A stretch of DNA of 64,000 bases from an uncultured Alteromonadaceae bacterium. Its GTDB lineage: Bacteria; Pseudomonadota; Gammaproteobacteria; Enterobacterales; Alteromonadaceae. The stretch lies in NCBI GenBank assembly GCA_947503265.1, contig CANNDC010000014.1, positions 1-64,000 of the forward strand, in the 5' to 3' direction. The notes beneath the pieces are model-generated. The model did not search any database and was not told the DNA's origin. It was given only the letters and a program-made list of their open reading frames with translations. A program made the translations under genes and the position numbers. Shown piece by piece: positions 10,227-19,706 of the stretch (positions are counted from its first letter, which is position 1; the number at the start of each line of letters is the position of its first letter).

Positions 10227-11649
10227 TCTTGACTGCCTCATACGCTTCCAGTGCTTGCTTGCGCGACTCTTTGAGATCTACCAATGGTGCTGGATAGTCT
10301 TTGCCCAAGACGATACCGGCTTCTTCCAGCACTTCTTGGGGTGCGTCCCATGGTTTGTGGATATATTTATTGGGCAGAGCACTGAGTTCAGGACAGTAAG
10401 TCTTCACGTATTCCCCTTCCTTATCGAATTTTTCACCTTGAAGAACTGGGTTGAAAATTCGGAAAAAAGGCGAAGCGTCAGCACCAGAACCTGCTACCCA
10501 TTGCCAACTGGCGCTGTTTGCGGCTAGGTCGGCATCCAATAAGCAATCCCAAAACCAAGCCTCTCCCTGATGCCAATGGGTACGTAAATTCTTAACCAGA
10601 TATGAGCCCACGACCATGCGCACTCGATTGTGCATGTATCCGGTTTGCCAAAGTTCACGCATGCCAGCATCGACTATGGGCACTCCGGTTTGACCTTTTT
10701 GCCACGCAGTAAGATCCGCACTTTGGTTGCGCCAATTGTATTGGTTGAATTTACTGTTGAAATTCTCTTTAGGAAGCGTGGGGAAGTGATACAGTAAATA
10801 GTGACTAAACTCCCTCCACCCCAGCTCACTTAAAAAGCAATCTAAGTCGGCGTTGTCCATACTGCCATTAAACTTTTCGAGTGCGGCGTACCACACCTGA
10901 TTAGGTGAAATTTCTCCAAAGTGTAAATGCGGGGATAGGTTTGATGTAGCACTCATACTCGGCACGTCTCGTGCTTTTTTGTAATAACCAACAGGCTCGT
11001 CTAAAAAGTGACTGAGTTTGTTTGCTGCACCTTGTTCGCCGGGATGCCAGCGATTTTCCATGCTGCTATACCAGTCTATTTCAGGCAATAAATTGAGACT
11101 AATAACTGACTCGTCAATGGAAGCTATGTAGTGATATTCATAGTGTCTCGGCGCTTGTTCTGGTCCGCGAGGTGAAGGCGCCTTTAAGCAGCCTTTTCGG
11201 TAGTAAGGGGTGAAGACTTTGTAAGCTAGACCTGCACCGTTTTTTATTTTCCACGGTTCCCACAACAGGCTGGCATTGAAGCTTGAAGCTGTAATGTTTT
11301 GTTCTTTTAATTGCGTCTTAAGTTTCGAATCTCTGTCTATTTGCCAAGGTTCATAGCAGCGATTCCAAAATACGTGCTGAGCTTGTGTCTTTTTAACAAG
11401 TTCAGGAATAAGCACAAGCGGGTCGCCACTAAGCACATGTAAATTTCCATCGAGTGAATCATTGAGTGAATGCAAAGAGTGATGAAGCCACCACTTGCTT
11501 GCTGCACCCATTTCCGCTTCTTTGGCATTTTTATTGTCGTAAATATAAACGGGTACTACTTTTCCTGCTTTGCATGCTTCTATCAAGGCAGGGTTGTCTC
11601 GCAGTCTCAAATCTTGCCGAAACCACATTATGCAAGTTTGCTTGCTCAA
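10219..11649 (-). CDS. phrB: Class I CPD photolyase (deoxyribodipyrimidine photo-lyase)
   Basis: Light-driven repair of cyclobutane pyrimidine dimers, using FADH- and an antenna chromophore. The antenna domain begins with IMWFRQDLRLRDNPAL. The FAD domain shows SATSNLSPHLHFGEISPNQVW, FLSELGWREFSHYLLYHFP, GVPIVDAGMRELWQTGYMHNRVRM and ANSASWQWVAGSGADASPFFRIFNP, all typical of class I enzymes. The TTG at 11647-11649 has AGGA 8 bases upstream and gives the usual short lead into the first strand (476 residues). An in-frame ATG at 11688 adds 13 residues but lacks a clear ribosome site, and the ATG at 11628 would cut the first strand. It is followed at once by the iron-sulfur photolyase and DUF2256 genes, forming a UV repair operon. 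Confidence 0.93.
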   Translation of the reverse strand: MSKQTCIMWFRQDLRLRDNPALIEACKAGKVVPVYIYDNKNAKEAEMGAASKWWLHHSLHSLNDSLDGNLHVLSGDPLVLIPELVKKTQAQHVFWNRCYEPWQIDRDSKLKTQLKEQNITASSFNASLLWEPWKIKNGAGLAYKVFTPYYRKGCLKAPSPRGPEQAPRHYEYHYIASIDESVISLNLLPEIDWYSSMENRWHPGEQGAANKLSHFLDEPVGYYKKARDVPSMSATSNLSPHLHFGEISPNQVWYAALEKFNGSMDNADLDCFLSELGWREFSHYLLYHFPTLPKENFNSKFNQYNWRNQSADLTAWQKGQTGVPIVDAGMRELWQTGYMHNRVRMVVGSYLVKNLRTHWHQGEAWFWDCLLDADLAANSASWQWVAGSGADASPFFRIFNPVLQGEKFDKEGEYVKTYCPELSALPNKYIHKPWDAPQEVLEEAGIVLGKDYPAPLVDLKESRKQALEAYEAVKNA

Positions 11650-11791
11650 ACTAATTGTCCTATGCAGTGAGTTGTTTATTTTAATCATTGGTACTCGTCA
11701 CAAGGTTAAAAAGATCCCTCGTACAATGCATTACTTTGAAAAACCGTATAATCTATTTTAAAAAATCACAGTTGAGTCTATTAATTCTTTT

Positions 11792-12919
11792 ATGAATCAC
11801 TTTTCCAAACAATACCTCGTTGTTGCACAAAATGCGTCTGGACGAAATATGAATGTGCCGCTTTATCGGTTTAAAGGCGTTAAGCCAGGACCCAAGGTAT
11901 ACATTCAAAGCTCCATTCATGGCGCGGAGGTGCAAGGGAATGTGGTGATTTATCATTTGATTCAAACGCTTAAGAAACTAGATATTTGTGGAGAAATAAT
12001 TCTGGTTCCCAATTGTAATCCTGTGGGAACTAATATAAAAGCTGGTGAATATACCTTGGGCCGATTTGACCCAATAAATGGTACCAATTGGAATCGCGGT
12101 TATTACTTTGATGAAGCCTTGGTAAACCGATTTGCCGACACAGTTCAACAAACTGAATCACTAGCCTCCGTTAAAAGTCGATTTCGAGATGCGATCAAAA
12201 ACGAAATAGACAACAAGTTGAGTGATACATGGGGGTTGGGGTTAGCTCAACAGCTTAATCTGAAGCTTCAACAATTGGCATTTGATGCGGATATTGTTAT
12301 CGATTTGCACAATGGTCCGGTTTCAACCAGACACATTTACGTACCTGAATATGCCGCTGAATCTGCTAAATACTTTAATATTCCCCATGTAATTTATATT
12401 CCTAACAAGTTTGCAGGGGCGCTTGATGAAGCCACGTTTTGTCATTGGTGGACATTGCAGGATTTGCTTTCAAGCAAGTTTCAGCAGGATGTTTGTTTTG
12501 GTGTTGAAGCCTTTACCCTAGAAATGGGGAGTCAAGAAGTGATCAGTTTCAAAGACGGTAGTTATGACGCCAAAAGTATATTGTCGTACCTGAATAGTCA
12601 GTCTTGTTTAACACAAGAAAGCAAGCAAGATTACCAGCCTGATGATATTGAGCGTGTCGCAGTTAAATTGAGTGATTATAAAATTTTGTACACACACCAA
12701 GGCGGAATCGTTGAGTATTTAGCCCAGCCAGGCAGCAAAATCAATCAAGGGGATGCACTTGCTAGGGTATTGAATGTCGATGAGCTTGAAAACGATAAAG
12801 CGGAAGAGACCATTTACGCCCCTTGTGATTTGATCCCAATATTGCATTTTCCATCTGCATCCGTGTTGAGTGGAACACAATTATATAAATGTTTTACAAA
12901 TTACCGACTCATCACTTAG
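11792..12919 (+). CDS. Succinylglutamate desuccinylase/aspartoacylase family zinc hydrolase
   Basis: A member of the AstE/AspA subfamily of M14-like zinc carboxypeptidases, which cleave N-acyl amino acids or small amides. Zinc-ligand motifs are visible: SSIHGAEVQGN (HxxE, near residue 43) and VIDLHNGP (His near residue 171); a Glu in FTLEMGSQE (about residue 240) probably acts as the base. Residues about 285-375 form a beta-rich C-terminal domain (GGIVEYLAQPGSKINQGDALARVL) that resembles a biotinyl-lipoyl-like extension seen in this family. It stands alone, divergent from the photolyase operon and 108 bp before the RDD operon. The true substrate is unknown. Confidence 0.82.
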   Translation: MNHFSKQYLVVAQNASGRNMNVPLYRFKGVKPGPKVYIQSSIHGAEVQGNVVIYHLIQTLKKLDICGEIILVPNCNPVGTNIKAGEYTLGRFDPINGTNWNRGYYFDEALVNRFADTVQQTESLASVKSRFRDAIKNEIDNKLSDTWGLGLAQQLNLKLQQLAFDADIVIDLHNGPVSTRHIYVPEYAAESAKYFNIPHVIYIPNKFAGALDEATFCHWWTLQDLLSSKFQQDVCFGVEAFTLEMGSQEVISFKDGSYDAKSILSYLNSQSCLTQESKQDYQPDDIERVAVKLSDYKILYTHQGGIVEYLAQPGSKINQGDALARVLNVDELENDKAEETIYAPCDLIPILHFPSASVLSGTQLYKCFTNYRLIT

Positions 12920-13027
12920 CGCTCGGTTTGAGGTTTCTTTCCTATGTTGTTATGTCATACTTGCATGCCATTTAGCAAACACCTGAATAGAAAATCTCTC
13001 CATAGTGCGACAAGGAAGTAAGCAAAA

Positions 13028-13717
13028 TTGAAACTAGATAGTCAGATTTATTTGGAAACCGCAGAAGGAATTGATATTCAGATTACGCCCGCTGGATTAG
13101 GCGTCAGAACCCTTGCTTTTTTCTATGATTTTCTGATTCGTGCTGCAATTTATGTCTGCGCTGCAATTGTTTTACAATTCGCCGGAGCGTTCGGCATGGG
13201 ACTCTTTTTCATCATCACGTTTTTAATCGAGTGGTTTTACCCCGTGGTGTTTGAAGCGATACAAGGGGCAACTCCCGGAAAGAAAAGCTATGGCTTGGTG
13301 GTAGTGTACGACAATGGCTTACCTGTTAGCTTTTCAGGCTCAATGACCCGAAACCTGTTTAGAGCAATCGACTTTTTACCCGCCTTTTATACTATAGGTG
13401 GTATATGTATCTTGCTGTCTGATAAGTCTAAACGGGTAGGAGACTTGCTTGGCGGCACCATGGTGGTCTATAAAGATAAACCGGTAGTGCTCAGAGGGTT
13501 TCACGCTGACAAATCAAAAGTGACAGACATTTCCTTAAATGCCGAGCAGCAAAAAGCCATCATTGAGTTTGCCGAAAGAAGTAAATCATTAAGCAATCAT
13601 CGACAACAAGAACTTGCCAATATATTAGTTCCGTTAACCGGTTGTGAAGGTGATATTGCGGTACAAAAGCTCAAATCGATAGCTGCTAACTTGGTGGGAA
13701 ATTATGAAGCAAAATGA
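13028..13717 (+). CDS. RDD family membrane protein
   Basis: The 229-residue protein has an RDD domain: three to four hydrophobic segments between residues 20 and 150, the Arg in GVRTLAFFYDFLIRA, and the Asp-rich motifs FLIEWFYPVVFEAIQGATPGKK and RAIDFLPAFYTIGG, with KRVGDLLGGTMVV at the domain end. The hydrophilic C-terminus (about 155-229) is probably cytoplasmic. The start is TTG with AAGGAAG about 10 bp upstream. It opens a six-gene operon in which each gene overlaps or nearly abuts the next; here the overlap with the SpoIIM-like gene is 14 bp. RDD proteins have been linked to ion transport in some bacteria, but its role in this cluster type is not established. Confidence 0.88.
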   Translation: MKLDSQIYLETAEGIDIQITPAGLGVRTLAFFYDFLIRAAIYVCAAIVLQFAGAFGMGLFFIITFLIEWFYPVVFEAIQGATPGKKSYGLVVVYDNGLPVSFSGSMTRNLFRAIDFLPAFYTIGGICILLSDKSKRVGDLLGGTMVVYKDKPVVLRGFHADKSKVTDISLNAEQQKAIIEFAERSKSLSNHRQQELANILVPLTGCEGDIAVQKLKSIAANLVGNYEAK

Positions 13718-14657
13718 ATTCGTTTCTGCCAAAAAAGCGCATTGGGACTTATTCTCAGAGGTGCTCAAAGATAAAGAGTTAGCCAAGCAACACGATCTGC
13801 CAAAAATGTTCCGTCAACTATCTCATGATTTAGCCGTTGCAAAAAGTCGTCAGTACAGTCCTGCAATCGTTGCGCAGCTGAATGATTTATTGCTCCAAGG
13901 GCAGCAAAACCTGTATAAACCAAGCAATAGAATGCTGCTTTCGCTATGGCAATTTTGGCGGGTAACCTTTCCTGTGCATTTAAGAGAGTTAAGGCCTTAT
14001 GTTATATGGGCTCACATTCTGTTTTATGGTTTTAGCTTATTGGCATTTGTTGCAGTGACTGCAGAACCCGAATTTGTGCGAAACGTCATGCCTAACTCAC
14101 AGGTCGTTAGTCTAGAGAGAATGTATGACCCAACATCGGAGCATTTTGCCAAAGAAAGGGAATCTGACGGCGATTTTTATATGTTTGGACATTATATTTT
14201 AAACAATATAACCATTGCATTTCAGTGTTTTGTTGGCGGTTTGTTATTGGGGTTCGGGGCGTTATTTTTCTTACTATTCAACGCTATCTTTTTTGGGGCT
14301 GTGAGCGCACATATCGTCAATATCGGTTATTCGACCACCTTTTTCTCGTTTGTCGTTACGCATGGAGCATTCGAATTGACTGCGATTGTGTTGTCGGCAG
14401 CAGCAGGTGGTGTGGTTGGCATGCACTTGCTTCGACCCGGTAATATTTCGCGTACAGCTGCATTAAAAAAGTCTGCCAAGCTGGCATTTCCCATTATTTT
14501 CGGTTCGTTTCTAATGCTAGTTGTCGCCGCTTTCATCGAAGCGTTCTGGTCTAGCAGTCAAATGATTCCTTCAATCGTTAAATTTGTGGTTGGCGGTGTA
14601 TGTTGGGTTTGGATTTTAGCGTTCATTTTCCCTAGAGGTAAAAATGAACCTAGATAA
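13704..14657 (+). CDS. Stage II sporulation protein M-like (SpoIIM/DUF95) membrane protein
   Basis: A multi-pass membrane protein of the SpoIIM family (317 residues). A soluble N-terminal helical part (about 1-95) is followed by five to six membrane segments (about 110-128, 165-200, 215-240, 260-285, 292-312). The stretch FGHYILNNITIAFQCFVGGLLLGFGALFFLLFNAIFFGAV and the following THGAFELTAIVLSAAAGGVVG are the family hallmark. The host is not a spore former; SpoIIM homologues in gammaproteobacteria occur with MoxR and DUF58 genes, as here. The partner within the membrane is probably the RDD protein encoded just upstream (inference from overlap). Confidence 0.87.
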   Translation: MKQNEFVSAKKAHWDLFSEVLKDKELAKQHDLPKMFRQLSHDLAVAKSRQYSPAIVAQLNDLLLQGQQNLYKPSNRMLLSLWQFWRVTFPVHLRELRPYVIWAHILFYGFSLLAFVAVTAEPEFVRNVMPNSQVVSLERMYDPTSEHFAKERESDGDFYMFGHYILNNITIAFQCFVGGLLLGFGALFFLLFNAIFFGAVSAHIVNIGYSTTFFSFVVTHGAFELTAIVLSAAAGGVVGMHLLRPGNISRTAALKKSAKLAFPIIFGSFLMLVVAAFIEAFWSSSQMIPSIVKFVVGGVCWVWILAFIFPRGKNEPR

Positions 14658-16218
14658 AATTTCTATCGATATTCGACCCCGAAACAGTTGGCGAGCTTTC
14701 GACCTTGGCTGTGTTATGGCAATGAAGTGGTGGAAACCACTGATGGGTTTTTGGTTGATAGCAACTGCTCCATTGTTTCTATTGGCGTGTTTTATCAGCC
14801 CAGAATTTGGACCACTGTTGATCTGGCTATGTAAACCTTTGTTTGAGCGTGGTTTGCTGTATATCTACAGTCGACGAGTGTTTGGTGAGGAAGTCAGTGC
14901 AAAGCAAGCATTGATAAATTGGCCTAAACAGCTTAAAAAAATGTGGTTTTCGAGTATTACTTGGCGTCGTTTATCACCATCTAGAGGCTTCGATCTTGCG
15001 GTAGTGCAACTAGAAGGGCTAACCGGAGAAGCACGTAGCAAGAGATTGACGGTTTTGCATAAAACCACGGATGACAATTCTGGCTGGTGGCTATTTATCT
15101 GTTTGCATTGGGAGGTGTTTTTTCTTATCGGCCTGTTGACGACGATCAATCTGATTATCCCTCAAGGAATTGATATCAATGTGATGACAGTTTTCAGACA
15201 ACCAGAACCTTGGATGCTGTGGTTGTACAATGCATGTTTGTTTACTGTTTGGTTAATAGTCGCCCCTATTTTTATTGGAGGAAGTTTTGCCTCTTATCTC
15301 AATCGCAGAATTATTTTGGAAGGTTGGGATATTGAGCTCAATTTCAAAAAAATCATTATACCGAAATCGGGTAATGAAGAACGCAGTAACAAAGCATCTG
15401 TTCTAAGTTTAAGTGTTATTTTTATCAGTATTTTGTTACTGAATGCACCATCAAATAGCGCATACGCTAATGAAACACAGTTAGTCCCCGAGGTTAACCA
15501 ATCCGAGATTGTGGCAGACGCCAAACTGGAAATTGAAACGGAATCTGAACAACCTGAGTTCGAGAGTAAAAAGCGTATCAGGGATATTTTGGATGTACCG
15601 CCGTTTAATGAGAATCAAACCGTTAAAAAATACCGTTGGAAAGGTTGGAACTGGGAAGCCGAAACATCTGAAGAGCAAAGCACGATACCTGAGTGGGTTG
15701 AGGTTTTGGTGAGGTTTATTGCCACTTTTGGAGAGATTTTACTTTGGCTCGTATTCGCCGCCATCCTATTTTTACTGGTTTACCTTACCAAAGACCATAT
15801 CCTTTATTTTCTTCGTTCAGCCAGCGAAAAAGTCGATAACCCAACAATCGACCTTCCATCCTTCAGTAAAGTATACGAAGAAGAGGGCCTTCCTTCAGAT
15901 CTTGGCGCAGAAGTAGAGCAGTTGCTTGCTTCAGAATCATATCGGAAATTGTTATCGCTATTGCTGGTGACGAGCCTGATTGAGATAAGCAAAGAACAAC
16001 GATTACCTTTGACCAACAGCATGACAGAACAAGAGTGTTTGCGCGTGATCAAAGCGTCGATTGTTGATCACAGAAAAGAGTTTATGCAAACCTTGATTGA
16101 TACTTGGATAAAACTGGCTTGGGCGCATATCTGGCCTTCAAATTCGAAAATGAAACTTTTGAGTGAGGAATGGAAAGACCTGTTTGAATTGCATTTATCT
16201 GAGACGGGGGAAGCTTAA
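14644..16218 (+). CDS. DUF4129 domain membrane protein
   Basis: The 524-residue protein has several hydrophobic segments (about residues 30-50, 150-175, 190-220 and 255-275), then an extracytoplasmic acidic stretch (about 275-340), a further membrane helix (EILLWLVFAAILFLLVYLT, about 363-385) and a C-terminal cytoplasmic DUF4129 region (about 430-515) with LLSLLLVTSLIEISKEQRLPLTNSMTEQECLRVI and WIKLAWAHIWPSN. DUF4129 proteins are regular partners of MoxR/DUF58/DUF4350 genes and are often compared with transglutaminase-associated membrane proteins. The gene overlaps its upstream neighbour by 14 bp with AGAGG just before the ATG. Function unknown. Confidence 0.82.
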   Translation: MNLDKISIDIRPRNSWRAFDLGCVMAMKWWKPLMGFWLIATAPLFLLACFISPEFGPLLIWLCKPLFERGLLYIYSRRVFGEEVSAKQALINWPKQLKKMWFSSITWRRLSPSRGFDLAVVQLEGLTGEARSKRLTVLHKTTDDNSGWWLFICLHWEVFFLIGLLTTINLIIPQGIDINVMTVFRQPEPWMLWLYNACLFTVWLIVAPIFIGGSFASYLNRRIILEGWDIELNFKKIIIPKSGNEERSNKASVLSLSVIFISILLLNAPSNSAYANETQLVPEVNQSEIVADAKLEIETESEQPEFESKKRIRDILDVPPFNENQTVKKYRWKGWNWEAETSEEQSTIPEWVEVLVRFIATFGEILLWLVFAAILFLLVYLTKDHILYFLRSASEKVDNPTIDLPSFSKVYEEEGLPSDLGAEVEQLLASESYRKLLSLLLVTSLIEISKEQRLPLTNSMTEQECLRVIKASIVDHRKEFMQTLIDTWIKLAWAHIWPSNSKMKLLSEEWKDLFELHLSETGEA

Positions 16219-16222
16219 CAAT

Positions 16223-17398
16223 ATGCCTTTAGATCTCAAAAATCCGTCTAGTAAAAATGTTTTGATCAAAGCCTTACTGGCCATTTTAATTGGCTTGTTG
16301 GGTTGGTATATCTATATCAGTGTTGAAGTTTATGAGGAGTCGTCTCCCACCGGGTTTTCTCAAGAAGCGCGCAGTGAACCCTATCTGGCCGCTCAGATGT
16401 TGTTAGAAACCTATCAAATTAACGCCAAATTGTATGACGACTTCCGGTTATTGTATTCATCGAAATCAGATAGTATTACGCCGAGTTTTGATGATGCCAT
16501 TATCCTGTCAGATGCACAGATTGCACTTCCTAAAAGCATGGCAAAGCAACTCCTGTCCTGGGTGGAAGGTGGAGGACATTTGATTGTTGCGTTGAATAGC
16601 AACTCAGTTGATGAAGACTTCAGGGCGAATTCGCTTATCAGTGAACTTGATGTCGGTACCTATTGGTTGGAAGATGAGATTGATGCCTCTGAAGGTGAGA
16701 TAGAAACTATCATAACCAATGCGGATGATCTTGATATGCGCGTCAATTTGGAGTCGAGTTATCGACTCGATTTGTCGAATAACGAATCCGTTTTTTACAG
16801 TGCTGGTGATGAAGTTGGGGCAACTTTTGCCCAAATGGAAAGAGGCGATGGGCTTATTTCTTTGCTAACTGAAGTTAACATTTGGAATAATTATCAGATT
16901 GATGATTTTGACAACGTAGAATTGCTTTTAGCATTAACATCCACCTCAGAAAATGTATTGTTCTTTTCATCTAAAGAGCTCCCTCATTGGTTTAGCATTT
17001 TGTATGACTTTTCTCCCTATTTCATTTGGCTAGGTATTGCCCTTATTTTGCTGGCGATGTGGCGTGCGGCAGTCAGATTTGGCCCTGTACTCAAGGAAGA
17101 CAAACAAAGTTTTTCACCCTTCTCTGATCATATTAATGCAGCGGGTGAATACTACTGGCGCAATCAACAAAGTGAACAATTACTGCAAGGGCTAAGAGAC
17201 TCGGTTTTGTTAGCATTTTATAAAAAACGCCCACAGCTGAAGGGAGCTGAACAAGCTGAAGTTCTACATGCGTTGAGTGAACTTAGCGGTTGGCAAGAAA
17301 GTACCTTACAAGAAATTTTATATAATAATCATACGCTTAACGAATCGCAATTTACTCGGTTAGTTGAGGCGTTGCAATCACTCAGGAACACACTATGA
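16223..17398 (+). CDS. DUF4350 domain membrane protein
   Basis: The protein (391 residues) has an N-terminal membrane anchor (residues 11-32), then a periplasmic DUF4350 domain similar to GATase-like/ABC-type carbohydrate domains (RSEPYLAAQMLLETYQINAKLY, DAIILSDAQIALP, LLSWVEGGGHLIVAL). A second membrane helix follows (about 273-292, PYFIWLGIALILLAMWRAAVRFGPV), with a cytoplasmic C-terminal tail. The ATG at 16223 sits 5 bp after the previous stop, with GGGGGAAG upstream; a longer reading from 16163 lies inside the previous gene and is unlikely. It overlaps the MoxR gene by 4 bp. Function unknown; the domain set is widely conserved with MoxR and DUF58. Confidence 0.82.
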   Translation: MPLDLKNPSSKNVLIKALLAILIGLLGWYIYISVEVYEESSPTGFSQEARSEPYLAAQMLLETYQINAKLYDDFRLLYSSKSDSITPSFDDAIILSDAQIALPKSMAKQLLSWVEGGGHLIVALNSNSVDEDFRANSLISELDVGTYWLEDEIDASEGEIETIITNADDLDMRVNLESSYRLDLSNNESVFYSAGDEVGATFAQMERGDGLISLLTEVNIWNNYQIDDFDNVELLLALTSTSENVLFFSSKELPHWFSILYDFSPYFIWLGIALILLAMWRAAVRFGPVLKEDKQSFSPFSDHINAAGEYYWRNQQSEQLLQGLRDSVLLAFYKKRPQLKGAEQAEVLHALSELSGWQESTLQEILYNNHTLNESQFTRLVEALQSLRNTL

Positions 17399-18372
17399 AT
17401 GAATCCCTATTGGATGAAACCAAATTGCAAGAAGCTCGTGAAAAAATTGACGCGTTGAAAAACAATGTGCGCCAAGTTTTAATCGGCCAAGATGAGGTGG
17501 TTGAGCAAGTTGTGATTGCCTTTCTAGCTGGTGGACATGTGTTGCTTGAAGGTGTGCCAGGGTTAGGTAAAACACTGTTAATTCGAGCGTTAGCAAAAAG
17601 TATTTCACTGGATTACAAACGGGTTCAATTTACCCCTGATCTCATGCCAGCGGATGTCACAGGTCATTCCATGTTGGATATGGCGTCTGGTAAGTTCTCT
17701 ATACGCAAAGGCCCTGCATTCACTAACTTATTGTTAGCTGATGAAATCAACCGAGCTCCAGCGAAAACGCAAGCTGCCTTACTAGAAGTCATGCAAGAGT
17801 ATCAAATCACTATAGATGGGCAAAGTATGCCGTTAGAAAGCCCTTTTATGGTGCTAGCGACACAAAACCCTATCGACAATGAAGGCACTTATCCTCTTCC
17901 AGAAGCTGAACTTGACCGCTTTATGCTCAAAGTTTTAGTGAGTTATCCAAGTGATGTTGACGAGGTGAACTTAACTAAATTAAACACCCAAAATCAAACC
18001 GGCGTGGTTAACTCTCAATTGAACAGTGTGCTTTCTAAAGAGGATGCTTTGCAGCTAAGAGAACTGGTCAATAATATATTGATAGACGATAAATTGGTTG
18101 AATATGCCGTTGGTTTAGTAAGAAGCACCAGAGAATGGGATGGAATTGTTCATGGGGCTGGGATCAGAGCGAGTATCGCTCTAGTACAAACAGCGAAGGT
18201 CAAAGCATTGTGTGAAGGCCAAGGCTTCGTTACTCCCGATCATATTAAAGCCATGTTATTTCCAGTTCTGCGGCATCGAATCATTTTGTCGGCTGAAAGA
18301 GAGATTTCTGGAACCAGTCCCGAGCAAATATTGTTGGAAATTTCAGAGCAGGCTGTCGCACCCAGACAATGA
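17395..18372 (+). CDS. MoxR family AAA+ ATPase
   Basis: A cytoplasmic AAA+ chaperone-like ATPase of 325 residues. Walker A is GVPGLGKTLLIRA (about 52-64), Walker B is LLLADEINRAPAKTQAALLEVMQE (about 109-132), and sensor 1 lies in MVLATQNPIDNEGTYPLPEAELDRFMLK. MoxR proteins help assemble or activate partner complexes, usually with DUF58 or VWA proteins encoded alongside; both a DUF58 gene and membrane partners are present here in a four-base-overlap chain. The client in this cluster is unknown. Confidence 0.93.
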   Translation: MNESLLDETKLQEAREKIDALKNNVRQVLIGQDEVVEQVVIAFLAGGHVLLEGVPGLGKTLLIRALAKSISLDYKRVQFTPDLMPADVTGHSMLDMASGKFSIRKGPAFTNLLLADEINRAPAKTQAALLEVMQEYQITIDGQSMPLESPFMVLATQNPIDNEGTYPLPEAELDRFMLKVLVSYPSDVDEVNLTKLNTQNQTGVVNSQLNSVLSKEDALQLRELVNNILIDDKLVEYAVGLVRSTREWDGIVHGAGIRASIALVQTAKVKALCEGQGFVTPDHIKAMLFPVLRHRIILSAEREISGTSPEQILLEISEQAVAPRQ

Positions 18373-19706
18373 AACGACTAAGTGTTCGACCGTCTAAAAA
18401 ACTGATTAAATATATTGGCACTTTGTGTTTGCTTGGATTGTTGATCCCGATTGTTACATATGGTTCCAACTTCCAAGAATTGACTCACGTTCCCCTTATT
18501 CTGTTTTGCGCTGTTGTGCTCCTCTCCATATTCGACTTAGTGGATAGTCGTCATTATCCCATGGTCGCCGTTAAACGCGAGGTACCGCTCAACTTATCCG
18601 TTCATGTAGATCAAAAAGTCAGTGTCGCACTCGCTAATCGCGGGAATACGACCCTAGATTTAGAATGTATTGAACATATACCCGAATTCTGGCTGAGCAA
18701 TGCTAAAGGGCACAGATGTGTACTAGAGGCAAACGAAATAGCAGAGTTTGAATACAGTGTTCATCCTACTAAACGAGGCCCCGCCGAAATTCTAGCTACC
18801 GAGATCAAGGTGATTTCTCGACTGGGGTTTTGGCAAAGCAATTGGTGGGTAGATCATAAAACTGAGCATAAGGTTTATCCTAATTTTACCGCTATCACTG
18901 ACTTGGCTGGGTTGCACGGCAGCGTTAATTTAACGCAAGCAGGTATGAAAAAATTCAATCGTCGTGGCAGTGGAATGGATTTTTTGCAGTTACGAGATTA
19001 CCGCGAGGGTGAAAGTATCAAACAAATCGATTGGCGTGCGAGCAGTCGATTTAACAAATTAATCTCTCGAGAGTTTCAAGAAGAAAAGAATCAACACGTG
19101 ATCATCATGTTGGATTCTGGCCGACGAATGCGAGTACAAGATGATCAGTTAAGTTACTTCGATCATGCGCTAAATTCCTTGATCATGCTGTCTTATACCG
19201 CATTAAAAAATGGTGACAATTTGAGTCTGCAAAGCTTCGGTAGCGAATCCCGTTGGCTAAGTCAGGTAAAAGGTGCGCAAAACGTCAGTAAGGTTATGAA
19301 TCATTTCTATGATTTGTATCCCCAGAAGATTGCAAGTGATTACCTAGCGGCAGCACAAGAACTTTTGCAAAAGCAGCCAAAGAGAGCACTGATATTATTG
19401 GTAAGTTGTCTGCGGGACGAGGATTTTGAAGATTTGTTAGTCGCTACTCAGTTGCTAAAGACCAAACACTTGGTTGCCGTCATCAGTATCGATGAGCCAA
19501 TTTACAAAGACATCGAAGAGACCCCAGTGGATAATTTTGAGCAGGCCCTTAGCTACACTTCAGCTCATCGTTTAAGCAAGTCTATTGACGTCAATATTCA
19601 GCGGCTCAAACAAAAAGGGGTGTTGTGTATCAATGCGCCAGCAAACCATTTGACCCCAAGTGTGCTAAATACGTATTTAAGTGTGAAGAAAGCAGGATTG
19701 TTATAG
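18369..19706 (+). CDS. DUF58 domain protein
   Basis: The 445-residue protein has two N-terminal membrane helices (about 15-35 and 41-58), an extracytoplasmic beta-rich segment (about 65-180), and then the DUF58 signature GSGMDFLQLRDYREGESIKQIDWRAS (about 198-223). A VWA-like segment follows (HVIIMLDSGRRMRVQDDQLSYFDHALNSLI), in which DSG is close to the MIDAS DxSxS motif but degenerate. It is the last gene of the operon and overlaps moxR by 4 bp. DUF58 proteins are the standard MoxR partners; this six-gene set is widespread and may act on cell envelope or stress functions, but no role is proven for this type. Confidence 0.9.
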   Translation: MKRLSVRPSKKLIKYIGTLCLLGLLIPIVTYGSNFQELTHVPLILFCAVVLLSIFDLVDSRHYPMVAVKREVPLNLSVHVDQKVSVALANRGNTTLDLECIEHIPEFWLSNAKGHRCVLEANEIAEFEYSVHPTKRGPAEILATEIKVISRLGFWQSNWWVDHKTEHKVYPNFTAITDLAGLHGSVNLTQAGMKKFNRRGSGMDFLQLRDYREGESIKQIDWRASSRFNKLISREFQEEKNQHVIIMLDSGRRMRVQDDQLSYFDHALNSLIMLSYTALKNGDNLSLQSFGSESRWLSQVKGAQNVSKVMNHFYDLYPQKIASDYLAAAQELLQKQPKRALILLVSCLRDEDFEDLLVATQLLKTKHLVAVISIDEPIYKDIEETPVDNFEQALSYTSAHRLSKSIDVNIQRLKQKGVLCINAPANHLTPSVLNTYLSVKKAGLL

